Origin: Carallia brachiata
Lineage: Eukaryota > Streptophyta > Magnoliopsida > Malpighiales > Rhizophoraceae
Reading direction: 5' to 3'
DNA length: 64,000 bases
Assembly (NCBI GenBank): GCA_021464245.1
Contig: JADCRB010000037.1
Span: forward strand, 946,056-1,010,055
Shown piece after piece: positions 12,040 through 24,296 of the stretch. A model generated the notes under the pieces. That model was not told the origin of the DNA. It made no database searches and saw nothing but the letters and a program-made list of their open reading frames with translations. Each line of letters opens with the position of its first letter. Position 1 is the first letter of the stretch. The position numbers and the translations under genes were made by a program.

Positions 12040-14280
12040 CTCCGGAGCATGTAGTTGTTTACAAGAGGGGCATTCAGCTTTATTGTCCATTGTCTTCTTG
12101 TTCACCTGGTTTTACTAACACCCGAATTCTGGCTGCCTCCAAGATCTCTTTTTTGACGAGCAACCAGACAAACAAGACTGCGATTGTCTGCACAAATCAA
12201 TGAAGACATGAGCAAGAATCGAATCAGTGTCCGAAAAGGAGCTGTAACGGTGTGTTGGAAGCAAAATTCTAAAATTCTCTTAATATTGTACATTTCTAAG
12301 CAGGGAATCTTAAAAGAAATCTATCAACTTAGTTTTCTACGACTAATGGGAACCTAGCTAGAAAATTCTGTTATTGTTCTTCTGCTGTTGTCCATGTAAA
12401 ATTCTCTCGTAATTTCCAGCAATCAATAAAAGTAAAACTAAACTCCTCCGTTCATAGACAAGCACAATAATTTTTATGGATCCGAATTGCTATCGAGTTT
12501 GGATCTTTAAAGGTAAGAAATGTTGGACCAAACTTATTTTAAATTTATTTCAGTTAATAAATTTATTATTTTGCCAAAATAACTTAAATCACGTTAACTA
12601 ACTTTACTTATAACTTTTATGTTTCTTCTCACCTGATGTGGGACTTTTTCCAAAGCACACCCATTGCCAAAGAGACGAACATGGGTTCAAATATCAGCAT
12701 ATTTGATCAAGGAAGACAGAAGCAAGAATCGTCCAAAAATTTAACGAATCCGTTATAAAACGGTAAAATTGTACATACAGAAACAGAGAGAGTTCTGTTA
12801 CATCTCTTATTTTGTTTGTTCCCTTGAAGAGACATCGAAGAATGAAGATATATAAAAGGACATATTCCTAACATCTCATGTTTTTGGAATTGGTCAGTCT
12901 AGACCAATGGTAATGTTTTCCTGAGCATAAATGGCATTTTTACATGTTAGTTTGTTGTGCAATTTGACAAACACAATTTGTTTTCGTACTTATACTGTCG
13001 TTTAGGAAAATGGTTTAGAATTAATCTCAACGAAAACGAATCTTAAAACAATTTTTTGTTAGTTTGTTATCTAACGACTGAGGGGGAAAGAGCAAAGCAT
13101 AGAAAAAAGAGGTTTTCATAGAGAGTAACGTTAACAATAGTTTTTGTTTTCTTATGTAGGTTCCATCAGTTGACTTTTTTTTTTTCTTTTTGTCCATCCA
13201 TCACTTTACTTTGATTGTACAATATTATCACATCTTGGTTTAATATAAAAATTTTACTATGAGTTTTATTATTCCTGAAGATTACTCATTTATAAAATTG
13301 AAAATTAAAACTAATAAGCAATTACCTTATAGTGGGTAAGAAAAAGACCCAACCACCGGGCGGACTGACAAAAAAAATTGGAATTGATCTGAATCTTGGT
13401 AAACGTTGAAATTAGTGGGAAAAAACAAAAGGATGAATTAAAGAGAAGGCAGAAAGGGAAAATGACAACTTCCATTGTAAAGAAAAAAAAGATATTGATT
13501 TTGGTTTCTTATTTAATCTTGAAGGAGATATTTTCATTACATATTTGTAATTTTAATTGATCTTTTTGATTCCGTTTTGTAGATAATTGAAGTTTTACTC
13601 ATTAAAAAGGTTCAATCTTTTTTTTGACTAGTTTTAATAATTTTTTCGGATAAGGTTGGTTTGATGCTGCTGTAAGGTTGCAAGTTAAATTCTGCATCCT
13701 ACAGCAAACTTACAGTCAATCGAAATTTTAGCAACATGCCATTTTTCAATTTCATGCGTGCATGTGACATTATCCAAATTAATGAAGATTTGTAGGTATG
13801 TGCCACGAGTTAAAAATAGAGAAAAAATGTGGTTTAAAACTTCAATTAATACAAGTTAGTGTAGAAATTGAAAAGGTTGCAAAATCTGTGTAATCTTGGA
13901 TTATTAACTCCACGGCTCCGCGCACCGACTTTCATGGTGGAGTAGATTACAAATTGAAAAGTAACGCCACGTTTTATTTCTTTATTATATGCTTCATCCA
14001 GAGCAACCTTTTTTTTTTGCTTGAACAATTAAAAAATGCATCTTCAATATCTAAATTATTTCAACTATGAGTTAAAATTAAAGGTCACTTGTTGTTATTT
14101 TTATTTAATTTTCTTCATAAAAAAAAATCTATCACCTAATCACTATTGAGTCCGAGTAAATTTCCTTCGCACCCGATTATAATATTAATAAGTATGAATC
14201 CCACGACCAAAGATAGATCCACTACAGGATGAGGGGAGGCAATAGCCCCCCTAACTTTTTTTTTTAATAATATATTTATC
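12040..14280. other. Spacer between SAUR units
   Basis: 12100-12310 is homologous to 21395-21620 and partly to 17290-17450, so it belongs to the duplicated SAUR unit. Beyond about 12400 the sequence is AT-rich and I recognise no gene. Short ORFs here have no conserved motif. Confidence 0.45.
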
Positions 14281-14289
14281 TATGCAAGT

Positions 14290-14757
14290 CAATGTTTTCA
14301 AACTCGAAGCGGACCAATTGAACCAGTGACCAGTTAGGGGTGCGGGCCGATTTAAGTAAGTTTTGAGCAATGACTCAAACCGGTCAAAACCGAATAAGAA
14401 TCAGCCAAAACCGGTAAAAATTGGTGAAAACTGTATCGGTTGAACCGGTTCAATAAAATTAAAAAATTTATAAATTATAATTTAATTTCAAATATTATTC
14501 GAATTATAAGTTAAGCACTAAATTTAATTAAAAATTTTAATTTAGTTCTAAATGTATTTAAAATTTTAATTTCATCCCTAAAATTAGAAAAATTAATACT
14601 TAATCACTATCTATAATTGTGTTAATTTTTTAATTACTTTTATAAATAAATATATTATTAAATACCGATTCAAATACTGGTTCGATCGAATCAACCGGTT
14701 AAATCTTAACTCACTAATATTTTCGATTTGATAATTGATTTAATTCTGACAACCTTG
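14290..14757. mobile_element. hAT-type MITE of the ACCGGTT family, copy C (468 bp)
   Basis: It begins CAATGTTTTCAAACTCG and ends TTCTGACAACCTTG. The flanks ATGCAAGT (14282-14289) and ATACAAGT (14758-14765) form an 8-bp target duplication with one mismatch, as in hAT elements. The ends carry repeated aaccggt motifs and the centre is AT-rich. It is related to the two larger copies at 43654-44306 and 44583-45238 but more diverged and shorter. Confidence 0.75.
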
Positions 14758-15778
14758 ATACAAGTACAAACGCATAGCATGATTTGTCCCAGTGGCCTAT
14801 GACTTTGGCCCCCCCGCCCTCCTCACTTCCACTCCCCTGCCCCAAGCTCGAGCTTTCTCTCGTACATTTCAGTTTTTTTTTTCTTTTCCCGTTGATTGGA
14901 GGCTTTTTTTTTTCTTTTCTCTTTTTTTTTTTTTGTTCTTTCTCTCCAATTTTGCAGAGCCCTTTTAACTTTTTTTTTTTTGATTGGTTTTTTAAAATTG
15001 CAATTCAAATCCATCATTTTCCTTTCTTTGGGTTTCTAAATTTACAATTTTATTTTTTAAAATTAATTTCATTGATTTTTTTTCATTAATTTCCAAAAAT
15101 ATCTGAATAAACTTTTTCTTATTTTTATACTATCTTTCAAGAAATATTTTATATTTTAATAAAATAAATTATTATCAATAAAAATTAAAAAAATTTTAAA
15201 AACAGATTGTCTACTTTAAGCATATATTTATTTTAAATTGACTTTAGTCTTTTTGTGTGTTTTTGTCTGATGACTTTAATTTTTTATCGATTACAAAAAT
15301 TACAGTAAAAAAAGACATTTTTTCTATGATAAATATCATAAAAATTATTACACAATTAAATAAAAGATAAATGAATAAATAATTAAATAATTACTTATAT
15401 AAAAAATATATTTGATTACATAAAAAATAAAAAGATAATTTTAAAATATTAAAACTCATATATTACAATTATAATGTTTACTAGTGAAAATAATTAATAT
15501 AATTTTTTTATATTTCATCGTATATATTGATTTTATTATCATGTTTACACATACAAAATTTGCCCTTGCTAAAAATTTGTTGTAGATCCGTCCCTGCCCA
15601 CAACACACAGAGCACAACATTCATGACAATTTAAAGGCATTGCATTAGAGCTCAAACCCAAGCTAATGGGAGAGAAAGTATACTGAATCACTATTAAATT
15701 ATCATCTCAAGTGATCTTCATCTAGAGCAATCTACTGTGCCTAATTGCCTCTATTGTGAAAGCGCCTATTAGGCCAAA
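14758..15778. other. Spacer, low complexity
   Basis: A strongly T-rich tract lies at about 14865-14985 and AT-rich DNA at 15100-15560. Apparent ORFs at 14784-15089 come from the polypyrimidine tract. No gene is seen. Confidence 0.5.
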
Positions 15779-16013
15779 GGGAAAAACTTGGTGGATATAT
15801 AAATTTTTTCTTATTATGTTCACACACACTTATTTTGTATAATTACGAGTGTTTTTGTGCAATTATAACGATAAAAAATAATACAAAAAGTATTATTATT
15901 TTTTTCGTTTTATATTTTTTAATTGTGATTACGCAAATAATGATCGCGGTTACACAAATTTAACGCGTGTAGACGAAATTTGACAACCTACATCTACCCA
16001 TGTAATGGAACCC
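15779..16013 (+). mobile_element. Mutator-type MITE, copy 2 (235 bp)
   Basis: The left end is GGGAAAAACTTGGTGGATAT. The right end, read inverted, is GGGTTCCATTACATGGGTAG. The flanks are TAGGCCAAA (15770-15778) and TAAGCGAAA (16014-16022), 7 of 9 matching. The interior carries the TACGAGTG and TTGTGCAATTA-type motifs shared with the copy at 45957-46190. Divergence suggests it is older than that copy. Confidence 0.7.
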
Positions 16014-16713
16014 TAAGCGAAAAAGACGTGCTGAATGATAATCTTTGGAGCCTAACTACTCCAGAGTATCGTTTTTCAACTCGCAAATGATCAAATTTAT
16101 CCGAACCAAACTGTTTTTTTTTTTAAAGTTATTTGGCTTCCTACCAAGACTCCAATTCAAGGCCTTAGAGACGATTCCGTAACAATCAGCTTGAGACGAT
16201 TGGTTGACCAAACTGCTTTGTTATTGGACATTTGCAACTTCACGATCACGCATTTCTTTTGAATGTGAATATGGGGTGCCATAATTTATCCAACAAAAAA
16301 ATGTATAAATATTGCAGTGCAATAGTTCACTCAATTCATTGTTGCCATGGCAATATCAAAATTGAGTGCTTTTTGATCAGGTCTTACAGAATAAAATTTT
16401 GTCTTTAAGGTGGGACAATCAAGGGGTTATTGAGATTATAGGTTTTTTAGCAAATTCTATTTGCGGATAAGTGAAACGAGGAAATCCAAATTCAGATATA
16501 CATCTATAGCTAGCTAATTTCTTACAAGAATGTTTTCCTAATCAGAGATTGCCGATTTCTTTCGTAAAATGACAAGGACATAAGAATAAGCAGCAAGTTG
16601 AAGCCGTGATAAGAGTAAGAAAATTTCTTCTTAAATACTCCCAATCTGTCACTATAAATGAATAAATTCTCCTACTAGAGAACTGGTTCTTCTTGTGCTT
16701 CCTAGAAAACTGT
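16014..16713. other. 3' flank of SAUR copy 2
   Basis: 16370-16500 is homologous to 20285-20400 and resembles 10150-10300 (ggtcttaca, taaaattttgtct, aggtgggac type blocks). It is therefore the downstream part of a duplicated SAUR unit. No separate gene is seen. Confidence 0.45.
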
Positions 16714-17127
16714 TTACGAACGGCAGGGAGTTGTTGGGGATGGAACCAATAGATATTTAAGCCATGCTTTCTCCAAATTCTTTGCCGCACCTTGTTGGAT
16801 TAACATGAACAAGTGTTCAATGAAAAAGGCATCGCAGGGCAACGTGATAGGCCCATCAGTTTGCAGGCCAAACTCCTCTTCGGACATTTTCGGAAGCTTT
16901 CTGAATATCTTGTTATTGAGATACGCCAAGGGAATTGTCCATTGCAAAATGTCCCTTCGTCAGCTGTGTAAACAGCAAAATGTCCCTTCTGGGCTACCAA
17001 TGGTGCATTTCCATTGCCCTTTCCACCATTTCTCCATGGCAGAGAAATCCTTTTTGTTCTTAATAACAACAAGCTTCTTGCAACTGTTGGCCATAACAAT
17101 GAGCCTGTTCATCTTGATAGATTCCAT
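16714..17127 (-). pseudogene. SAUR copy 2, frameshifted
   Basis: From the ATG at 17127 (MESIKMNRLIVMANSCKKLV) the frame is lost at an A-run near 17051-17056, where one extra A is present relative to copies 1 and 4. The core then reads RISLPWRNGGKG and HFAVYTADE in a second frame. A further net insertion of about 8 bp at 16940-16960, including a repeat of the GGGACATTTTGC block, moves to a third frame for PLAYLNNKIFRKLPKMSEEE and GPITLPCDAFFIEHLF, ending at TAA 16714. Two separate lesions make this a pseudogene. It is flanked by the same upstream block as copies 1 and 3. Confidence 0.85.
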
Positions 17128-17508
17128 AAAGAAAAACTAATTAACCCTCAAGGGAAACTAAAATATTTTGCTGTGAGCAAAGATAAGTTGTTAGGCTTGA
17201 GTGAGTATTGGTACAGAAGTGAGCTAGATAGACGGCAGAGGACTATGCAGGCACTCCATTGCCCATAGTTATTTACAAGACGGGCATTTCAGCTTTATTG
17301 CCCATTGTCTCCTTGCTAAAACCATATCCTTACGAGCGAGCAGACAAACAATTCTGCAGTTTTCTACAAATATCGGTGAAAACAGGAGCAAGAATCGGAC
17401 TGGCGTCCAAGAAGGAGCTACAACACGGTACGTTGGTAGCAAAATACTAAAGAAAAAAAGTTTGTGTTCCGGCGTTTTGTATTCCAGGTTTTGTCCCGAT
17501 TGAATTGA
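17128..17508. other. 5' flank of SAUR copy 2
   Basis: It shares with copies 1 and 3 the block containing gagtgagtattgg, gaagtgagctag and tttacaag..gggcatttcagc. This is probably the promoter of the former gene. No ORF of interest is present. Confidence 0.5.
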
Positions 17509-17605
17509 GACTGTTATTTTTAAAATGAAAATTGATATTTTTAAAATTTTGATTACTTTTACATTTTAAAAATATCAATACTCATTTTAAAAATAACAGT
17601 CACAG
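17509..17605. repeat. Compact inverted repeat (hairpin), arms about 40 bp
   Basis: gactgttatttttaaaatga and the following aaattgatatttttaaaa pair with ttttaaaaatatcaatactc and attttaaaaataacagtc around a 17-bp loop. The flanks suggest a short foldback MITE. A microRNA-like precursor is possible but nothing specific supports it. Confidence 0.65.
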
Positions 17606-19448
17606 TTGATTCAAGAATAAAACCTATAACAAAATTACATGTATGGACACTTAATACTAACATTCTGTTATTGAAGATTCCTAGGCAGGGAAGCCTAGAC
17701 AGCCTAGAAAAAAAAGTTATTTCAGTTTTTCAAGACTGGGAACCTACAAAAATTCTGTTATTTTCCATGTAATGTTGTTTCGTTATTTCTATTCTAGCCA
17801 TTAGCTAACAAACTCTTGCTTCCTTTCCTCGTTTTTATATACAACCACGGCCGTTCCAAAGAAGAGACGAACAAGACTTCACTTTTTAGCGCGCTAATCA
17901 ATGAATTGAAGAATCAAATAAATGTCAAACGAATCCCTTATAAAACGATAAAATCTGCAGGCACAAAAAATTTCAGTGTTACTGTTATGTCTCTTAATTT
18001 GTTGGCTTACTTCGAGTGACATTGGCGAGATCTAAAAATGACATTCCTAACTTCTCGTCTTGTGGATTTGCTCATGAAGTTATTTTTTTTTTTTTCTTCA
18101 AATCTAACATTAGCCTTTTTTTTTTTTTTGTTTTAAACTTTCTTTCACTCTAGTCTACATAGAATTCTTACCTGGCTTCATTTCAGATAATATATTATCA
18201 AATGGTGCCATCTTGAGGAAGTCCAAGAAACCCAGAAGCGGGATTTTGGAGAAATTATTTTTTCTTGATCTCGATCTAATCATCTTTGATCTAAAGATAG
18301 GAAATTTTATAGACGCAGGAACAAAGTGCACGTGACTAATAAAAGTAGCCATGGTCTATTGTTACACGGTTTGCTATATATATAAAGGGAAATAATATAA
18401 AATAAATAATATTATTTTATTATATTTATATAATATCAAATTATATTATTTTATATTATTCTACTTTATTATATGTATTAAACGCACTATATATGTTTGT
18501 AATCATAGGAATAAATTTAATTTCTAAAAAATTAAAAATTTTAAATTGACTTCTAAATATACTTAATATTAAGTTAAAGTTACACAATACTACCTTAAGT
18601 CTTAATTAGAAAAAGATACTAAAATTTTTTTTACTATTCATAATTATTTTTTACGTCCACCTAATTTTTTTTCAAACAAGAAGAACAGTTGTCAGATTCC
18701 ATAAGCCGGAAGCAATAATTTTTTTTTCTTTTTTCTTGGGTTTCTTTGTTTTTTCAGTCTTTAGAAAATTATGATTTTTAGAACGTCCGGTCGCCGGATC
18801 GGAGGGAGGAAGCGTTGGCAGTGCCGGCATTGGTAGTACATACTCTGATTCACTCCCAACAACGACTTCGATTCTGACGCCGCTACTCCTTCAGAGATTC
18901 AATTCCTCTTTCCCAAGAGCCTTTATCTCAACAAAGCAATCATAGTTTCCATTTTTTCCTATCGAGCATCTTTCCTCTTTGTGGTTCTCCTTCGATCCCG
19001 ATTCCTATAAGGCTTAAATTCAGATCATATCTTTCCAAACGGCGCCGTCTAGAGGAAATCCAAGGAACCCAGAAACAGGAAATTTGAGACATTATTTTTT
19101 TTTTTCTGATATTGATCTAAAATCTAAACTTAGGGCCTTTTCTAAATCTGAATAATTTGGAGACACTTGTTTTGATTTGGGTCCCACAATTCAAATTTGT
19201 TTTTGATGATATTTTAAAATTCTTTTTTTTTTCCCACTATGTTCATACGGAATTCGTTTTTCTGAGAATCTTTTATTAATGCAATTAAGATGTACTTTTA
19301 TTCACCCCAATAAAATACCTCATCAGGTAATAATGTAGCACATTGTTCAGTCAGATCCTTTTTGCTACAACAGGGTCATAGTGTTGCTACACAGTTCAGG
19401 ATAGACATGTGTTTCTTATACTAAGTCTAGCAATCCACCATCCACATA
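17606..19448. other. Spacer with a duplicated segment and possible gene relic
   Basis: About 100 bp near 18180-18295 (caaatggtgccatcttgagg, agaaacccagaagcggga) recurs diverged near 19020-19125 (ccaaacggcgccgtctagag). Between them 18780-19010 is locally GC-rich, like an old exon or 5' UTR, but I do not recognise a protein. The remainder is AT-rich. Confidence 0.45.
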
Positions 19449-20197
19449 GGGCCTGTTTGGGTTAGCTGTTGAATGTTACTGTTACTGATTGCTGTTACTG
19501 ATTGCTGCTGCTGATTGCTGATTGCAGATTTCTATTTGTTGTTGCTGATTGCTGATAAAATTAATGAAGTGTTTGGTTAATTTTATACTTGCTGTTACTG
19601 TTGAATAATGAAATGTCTAATTTAGACATATAATTTATGTACGTATATTATATTAAATATTTTTATTTTTATATTTTATAATTTTATATTTTAGAATAAT
19701 ATTTTATAAATAATATTGAGAATTATTTTACTTAATTTTTAACTTTTTTAAAAAAATATTAATTTTTATTAAATTATAAAAATTATTATATTTGAGATTT
19801 TTTTTATAAATGTCCACATTAAAGAAAATTAAAGTAAAAAAATATTATTTAAGAATATTTGAAAAAAAATTATTGAAATTATATAAATACTAATAAAATA
19901 AATTAACATATCTAATTCATATGTGAAGTAAAAAAAATAATAGTAAAATTATGTAAATATTTTTTAAGGGTAATTTAGTTCATATAAATTATTATTAATA
20001 TTAAAAAGTGAAAAGTAATCTAAAAAGTAGTAAAAAGTAGGTCGGATCTGCTTTTCAATCAGCTGCTGTTAGTAAGTCAAATAAGGAAATAAGCAGAATC
20101 AAAAAGTAACACTAAAAAATTTACCAAACACCTATCTTCCTACTTTTTGAAGATGAAACGCAAATGCACCCCTTCAAAAGCTAATCCAAACACCCCC
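19449..20197 (+). mobile_element. Non-autonomous DNA transposon, family T, copy 1 (749 bp)
   Basis: The ends are GGGCCTGTTTGGGTTAGCT and, inverted, GGGGGTGTTTGGATTAGCT. The 3-bp flank ATA is duplicated (19446-19448 and 20198-20200). The left part has repeated TTACTGATTGCTG units. The interior is AT-rich and non-coding. It is homologous to 42302-43039 in inverse orientation. A 3-bp target duplication fits PIF/Harbinger or CACTA types; the superfamily is uncertain. Confidence 0.78.
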
Positions 20198-20765
20198 ATA
20201 GTCTTAATTGTTGTGCTCGAATTATGCTACATAATGAAATCCCATATTTTCTAGTCGGAAAAAAAAAAAAAAGGATCCATAGTGTGAGTTTCAGTCAAAT
20301 GGTCTTACAAAATAAGATTTTGTCTAAAAAGGTAGGACGATGAAATAATTATTAAGATTGGAGGTTTTCCTGACAAATGCTATTTGCATATAATACTTCA
20401 GATTCCAATTCTAAATCTAGATCTTGAAACAAGGAAATTGAGATTCACCTTTCCTTAATCAAATCAATATCAACCATATTTATAGGTGGTAAATTTCCTG
20501 CAAGAAAGTCAACATAATTGAAAATTCCAATTTCTCTAGTAATTTTAATCACAAGGACAGGTTAATTAGCTGTAATCCGAGGAGCCACTGATAAAAGGAA
20601 CAACTATATCTCAAGAACTCTCACTGTACATGCATGAATGAATTCTCCTGTATGGAAAACCCACCAATAACAACTCTTCTTTGGTGTCAAATTAAAGAGC
20701 AAGATTGTTTTATTCTACCGACCAAGTGATCGAAAACTGGCAAGCGCAGGTTCCTCTTGTTCTTC
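20198..20765. other. 3' flank of SAUR copy 3
   Basis: It is homologous to 16370-16500 and to part of 10150-10700, so it is the downstream section of a duplicated SAUR unit. No additional gene is recognised. Confidence 0.45.
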
Positions 20766-21180
20766 TTAGAAAACATTGACGAATGGCAGGGAGTTACAGG
20801 AGATGGAACCAATAGATGTGTAAGCAATGCTCTCTCTCCTCCAAATTCTTGCTGTTCCTTGTTGTATTAACGTAAATAAGTGTTCGATGAAAAAGGCATC
20901 ACAGGGCAACGTGATAGGCCCATCAGTTTGCAGGCCAAACTCCTCTTCCGAAAATTTCAGCAGCTTTCTGAATACCTTGTTATTAAGATACGCCAAGGGA
21001 ATTGCAAAGCGCTTCTCGTCAGCTGTTAGACTGCAAAATGTCCCTTTTGGGCTACAAATTTTGTACTTCCATTGGACTTCGACCATTTCTCCGTGGCAGC
21101 GAAGATCTATTTCTCTTAACAACGAGCTTCTTGAACTTGTTGGCCATAAGAATAAGCCTGTTTATCTTAAGGCATTCCAT
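20766..21180 (-). pseudogene. SAUR copy 3, several frameshifts
   Basis: The ATG at 21180 begins MECLKINRLILMANKFKKLV and continues to RSSLPRRNGRS. The frame then breaks near 21080-21090 and again near 21020-21030, where one base is missing in the motif that should encode VYTAD. The core TADEKRFAIPLAYLNNKVF, RKLLKFSEEEFGLQ and GPITLPCDAFFIEHLF is intact in one frame. A further one-base loss after QQG, near 20860, scrambles the family tail. This makes at least three lesions. It is closest to copy 2 in sequence. Confidence 0.82.
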
Positions 21181-21268
21181 GAAAGTGATAACTAACACTT
21201 AGAAGGAAATATTTAACTGTAATTGAACAGAAAAAATTTATTGGTCTTGAGTGAGTATTGGTTTAGAA

Positions 21269-21322
21269 GTGAGCTAGTTATACATAGTGGGGACAGTGAG
21301 CTAGTTATACATAGTGGGGACC
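21269..21322 (-). promoter_or_regulatory. Tandemly duplicated TATA region of SAUR copy 3 (27-bp unit)
   Basis: gtgagctagttatacatagt followed by ggggaca occurs twice in direct succession (21269-21295 and 21296-21322, the last base differing). The other SAUR copies have a single version. On the minus strand each unit carries a TATA-like TATGTATAACT. The duplication may have added a second core element before the coding sequence decayed. Confidence 0.6.
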
Positions 21323-21329
21323 AGGCAGG

Positions 21330-23938
21330 CACTCCGCAGCATATAGTTGTTTACAAGAGGGGCATTTCAGCTTTATTAATATCAATCCATTGTCTCCTTG
21401 TTCACCTGGCTTTTACCTAAAACCCGAATTCTGGCTGCCTCATCCATCAGATACCTCTTTTTTGACGAGCAATAACACAAACAAGACTGCGGTATTCCAC
21501 ACAAATCAATGAAGAAAAGCAGGAATTAGATTAATGTGAAGGAAGGAGCTGTTAACTGTATCTTTGTTGGGAGCAAAATTCTAAAATTCTGTTAATGTTG
21601 TAGATTTCTAGGCAGGGAAACATAGAGAAATCTGTTGTTTTTAGCAGGAATCGAGTGAATGTCTGACGAATCCATTATAAAACGGTAAAAAATAAAAATT
21701 GTTAGGTACGGAAGCTTTCAGAGTTTTGTTACTATGTCTCTTATTTTGTTGGTTTACTTGAAGGGACATTGACGAAATCTAGAATCACAATCTTCCTAAT
21801 TAAGTTCTCATCATGTCGTGGAGTTGCTCAATCTGGACAGGTAACGCTTTCATCGCCACAATTCTGACTGTTATTAATGGCGTTAATTACCAACTTTTGA
21901 AGAATGCTTTGGAATTTGCTCAACATAAACTAGTTTTTAACAATTTGTTCGTTATGTACCTACTTAGAGAAGGGAGGACAAAGGTTAAAGAAAGGGTATA
22001 ATTTAATAAACGGATTTCCATGTAATGTTTAATTAATCTCTCTATTTTTTTTTCTTTTTTTCATTAATCATGAAACATATTGATCCGCAAACTACGTAGT
22101 ATGATTATCTTTTCTTATTAACATAAATCTCACGCCATCTTCATAGAATTCTATTATGAAATCCCTACGATAAATATCAATACTATTTTAATAAATATAA
22201 AATCTTTTAAAAACATTTTCTGACATTATTTTCTATTGAAATTGTGAAGATTAAACAAATCATCTCAGATACTTCTCAACACTATTAGCAGAATTTTTTT
22301 TTTCGGGTTAAAAAAATAGGACAGCAAAAGATGGTACCCCGATAGCTCTGTCTGAGAGCAAAGCGCCCGTCCCCAGAGGAGGTGCAGTGTTTCTGAATGG
22401 TTACTACAGACATAATATTGAAAAAGCATAAATTTAATTTACTGCACACACTTTGGTAGGATTTAAATTTAAGACTTACAATTGAGTAGCAGGAACGTTG
22501 GGGGTTACTTCTACTTGCTTTTCCGAATTTGCATTGCACAATTCTTAGGATTTGAATTTGAATTTAAGAGTCGGCCAGAAAAATGGCCGTTTAAGCTTCA
22601 AAGTCAAGATAATGAACTTTTTGGGAAAAACGCGTAACAGTCGTCAAGCCCTTCTTTGCAACACATTGATGATTGTCGTGCGGGTCCTAATGTCTAGGCC
22701 TTTCTATTTTTGCAAAATTTAACAATTTAGACATTTATCAAAAAGTTTGGAGTTTTAATATTAAAAAAAAGATACAAGATTTATAAAAAAGAAAAAAAAT
22801 TTAGTCTTGTCATATAACTTACCTTTTTCTTAATAGAAAAATATAAAAAGAAAAACAGGGTTAGTATGTGATTCTAATAAAACTGGTTTGGATATTTTAA
22901 TTGAAGCCTCTCGATTACTTCCTTAACATTTTGATTATCTTGTAATTAAGAAAAAAGAAAAAATAGCGTTATTGTTGTTCCAAAAAAAAAAAAAGAAAAG
23001 AAATAGCGTTATTCCTTTCGTAGGTTGTTGTTGCTTTATTAGACGAGTCAATGCGGCATCGAAGCCAAGGTCTGTCCCTCGTGTCGTTTAAAGCTCATTG
23101 GCAAATTCTCATGGTAGGGCAAATAAAATTTAGAATTTGGTCCCATATTATTATCATTTTCCTATGTTTGCCCCCACAAGAATTTTTATTTTGTTCTCTC
23201 AGTATCTTTTTGGCCTACTTTTTTCGTTTGCCCCCTATTGCTAGAAATTTCTGGATCCACCATATCCAAAGTAGAATTTCACAGAGATTTTGTTTTTTTC
23301 CCTATATAATACAGTACTAATCTCCTTGATTTCTTAATGCAGCAGTTGGATCTATTATTTGTGTTCGACTTTGAGTACCTTTGTTTTTTTAAAACAAAAC
23401 ATTTTCAAAAAAATATCACAGCTACATAAAAAAAGGATAAATAGAAAGTGAGCGGAAATTCAAATCCTATTTATTACAATGAAACAGACACTTTATTACT
23501 ACTAGGACAAGCCCAACACCTCAACTATGTTTGTTCTTCGAGTGTGAGCAGGTGTGTGAGCAGGTGTTACACAAAAATAGAGGTGAATTTTGTGTTAAAG
23601 AATGAACAATTTAAAGAGCAACTCTTAAAATTTTATACTTTCTTGTCCATCGTTGTTTAAAGATGATAGCTTTAGATTCTACAAGAATTTGTAACTAATG
23701 AAAAAATTCATGATCACATCCATTAACCAAACTCAACATCTAGACCTAAAGCTGACTGCTTGGTAAATGATGGATCAAAATTAAATAACAAAAAAATCCA
23801 ACCCGCTTGCAACTTGAAAGATATTTTTGATCCGAATATTAATCACAAATCTCAGATGGTCTTGTGCCTAGAATCTCCATGAATAAATAGTGCATGAATC
23901 AATGCCTGTGGTGATTGGAAACCAAAAACCAGAAAGTG
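21330..23938. other. Spacer: 5' flank of SAUR copy 3, then unassigned DNA
   Basis: 21395-21620 matches 12100-12310 in the copy 1 unit. 22300-22400 holds a GC-richer block (ccccgatagctctgtctgag) of unknown origin. A poly(A) micro-insertion lies at 22974-23000. No conserved coding sequence is recognised. Confidence 0.45.
22961..23013 (+). mobile_element. Micro-retroposon: poly(A) insert with a 13-bp or longer target duplication
   Basis: aaatagcgttatt is present at 22961-22973 and 23001-23013. Upstream aag/aaa text also partly matches, so the duplication may be longer. The insert is gttgttcc followed by 13 A and a short A/G joint. Confidence 0.75.
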
Positions 23939-24296
23939 CTACGCTTTCTCCATATTCGTTGCTGCTCCTTCTTGTCTGATTAACGCGATCAAGTACTCAA
24001 TGAAAAAAGCATCCCAGGGCAACGTAATTGGCCAGTCACCCTTTAGTCCGAACTCCTCCTCAGACATTTTCAAAAGCTTCCTGAATTCCTTCTTGTTGAG
24101 ATACGCCAAAGGGATAGTAAAGCGCCTTTCGTCTGCTGTGTAGACGGCAAAACGTCCTTTCCGGGCTACCATCGATTCGCTCCCTCTCGCCCTTCCACCA
24201 TTTTTCCACGGCCGCGAAACCCTTTTTCTCTTGGTGACTACGCTTCTTGCACGTCTTGGCCACAATAACAAGCGGGTTGACCTTCAGGGATGCCAT
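23939..24296 (-). pseudogene. SAUR copy 4, one frameshift
   Basis: The ATG at 24296 opens MASLKVNPLVIVAKTCKK. The frame is lost near 24238-24243, where two bases are missing relative to copy 2. The rest is one clean frame: TKRKRVSRPWKNGG, FAVYTADERRFTIPLAYL, RKLLKMSEEEFGL, LPWDAFFIEYLIALI and NMEKA, ending at TAG 23939. It is the most complete copy, with a single lesion separating the start from the core. If that were a sequence error the gene would be intact. It is also the most diverged from copies 1-3. Confidence 0.82.

Noticed and set aside
11719..12105. 128-aa minus-strand ORF near SAUR copy 1
   Set aside because: It runs through the TRIM LTR and the SAUR 5' flank out of frame, so it is a chance ORF.
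14784..15089. 101-aa Phe-rich ORF
   Set aside because: It comes from a long T-rich tract with no family similarity.
22300..22400. GC-richer block possibly of organelle or RNA-gene origin
   Set aside because: I could not match it to any known plastid, mitochondrial or structural RNA sequence, so no call is made.
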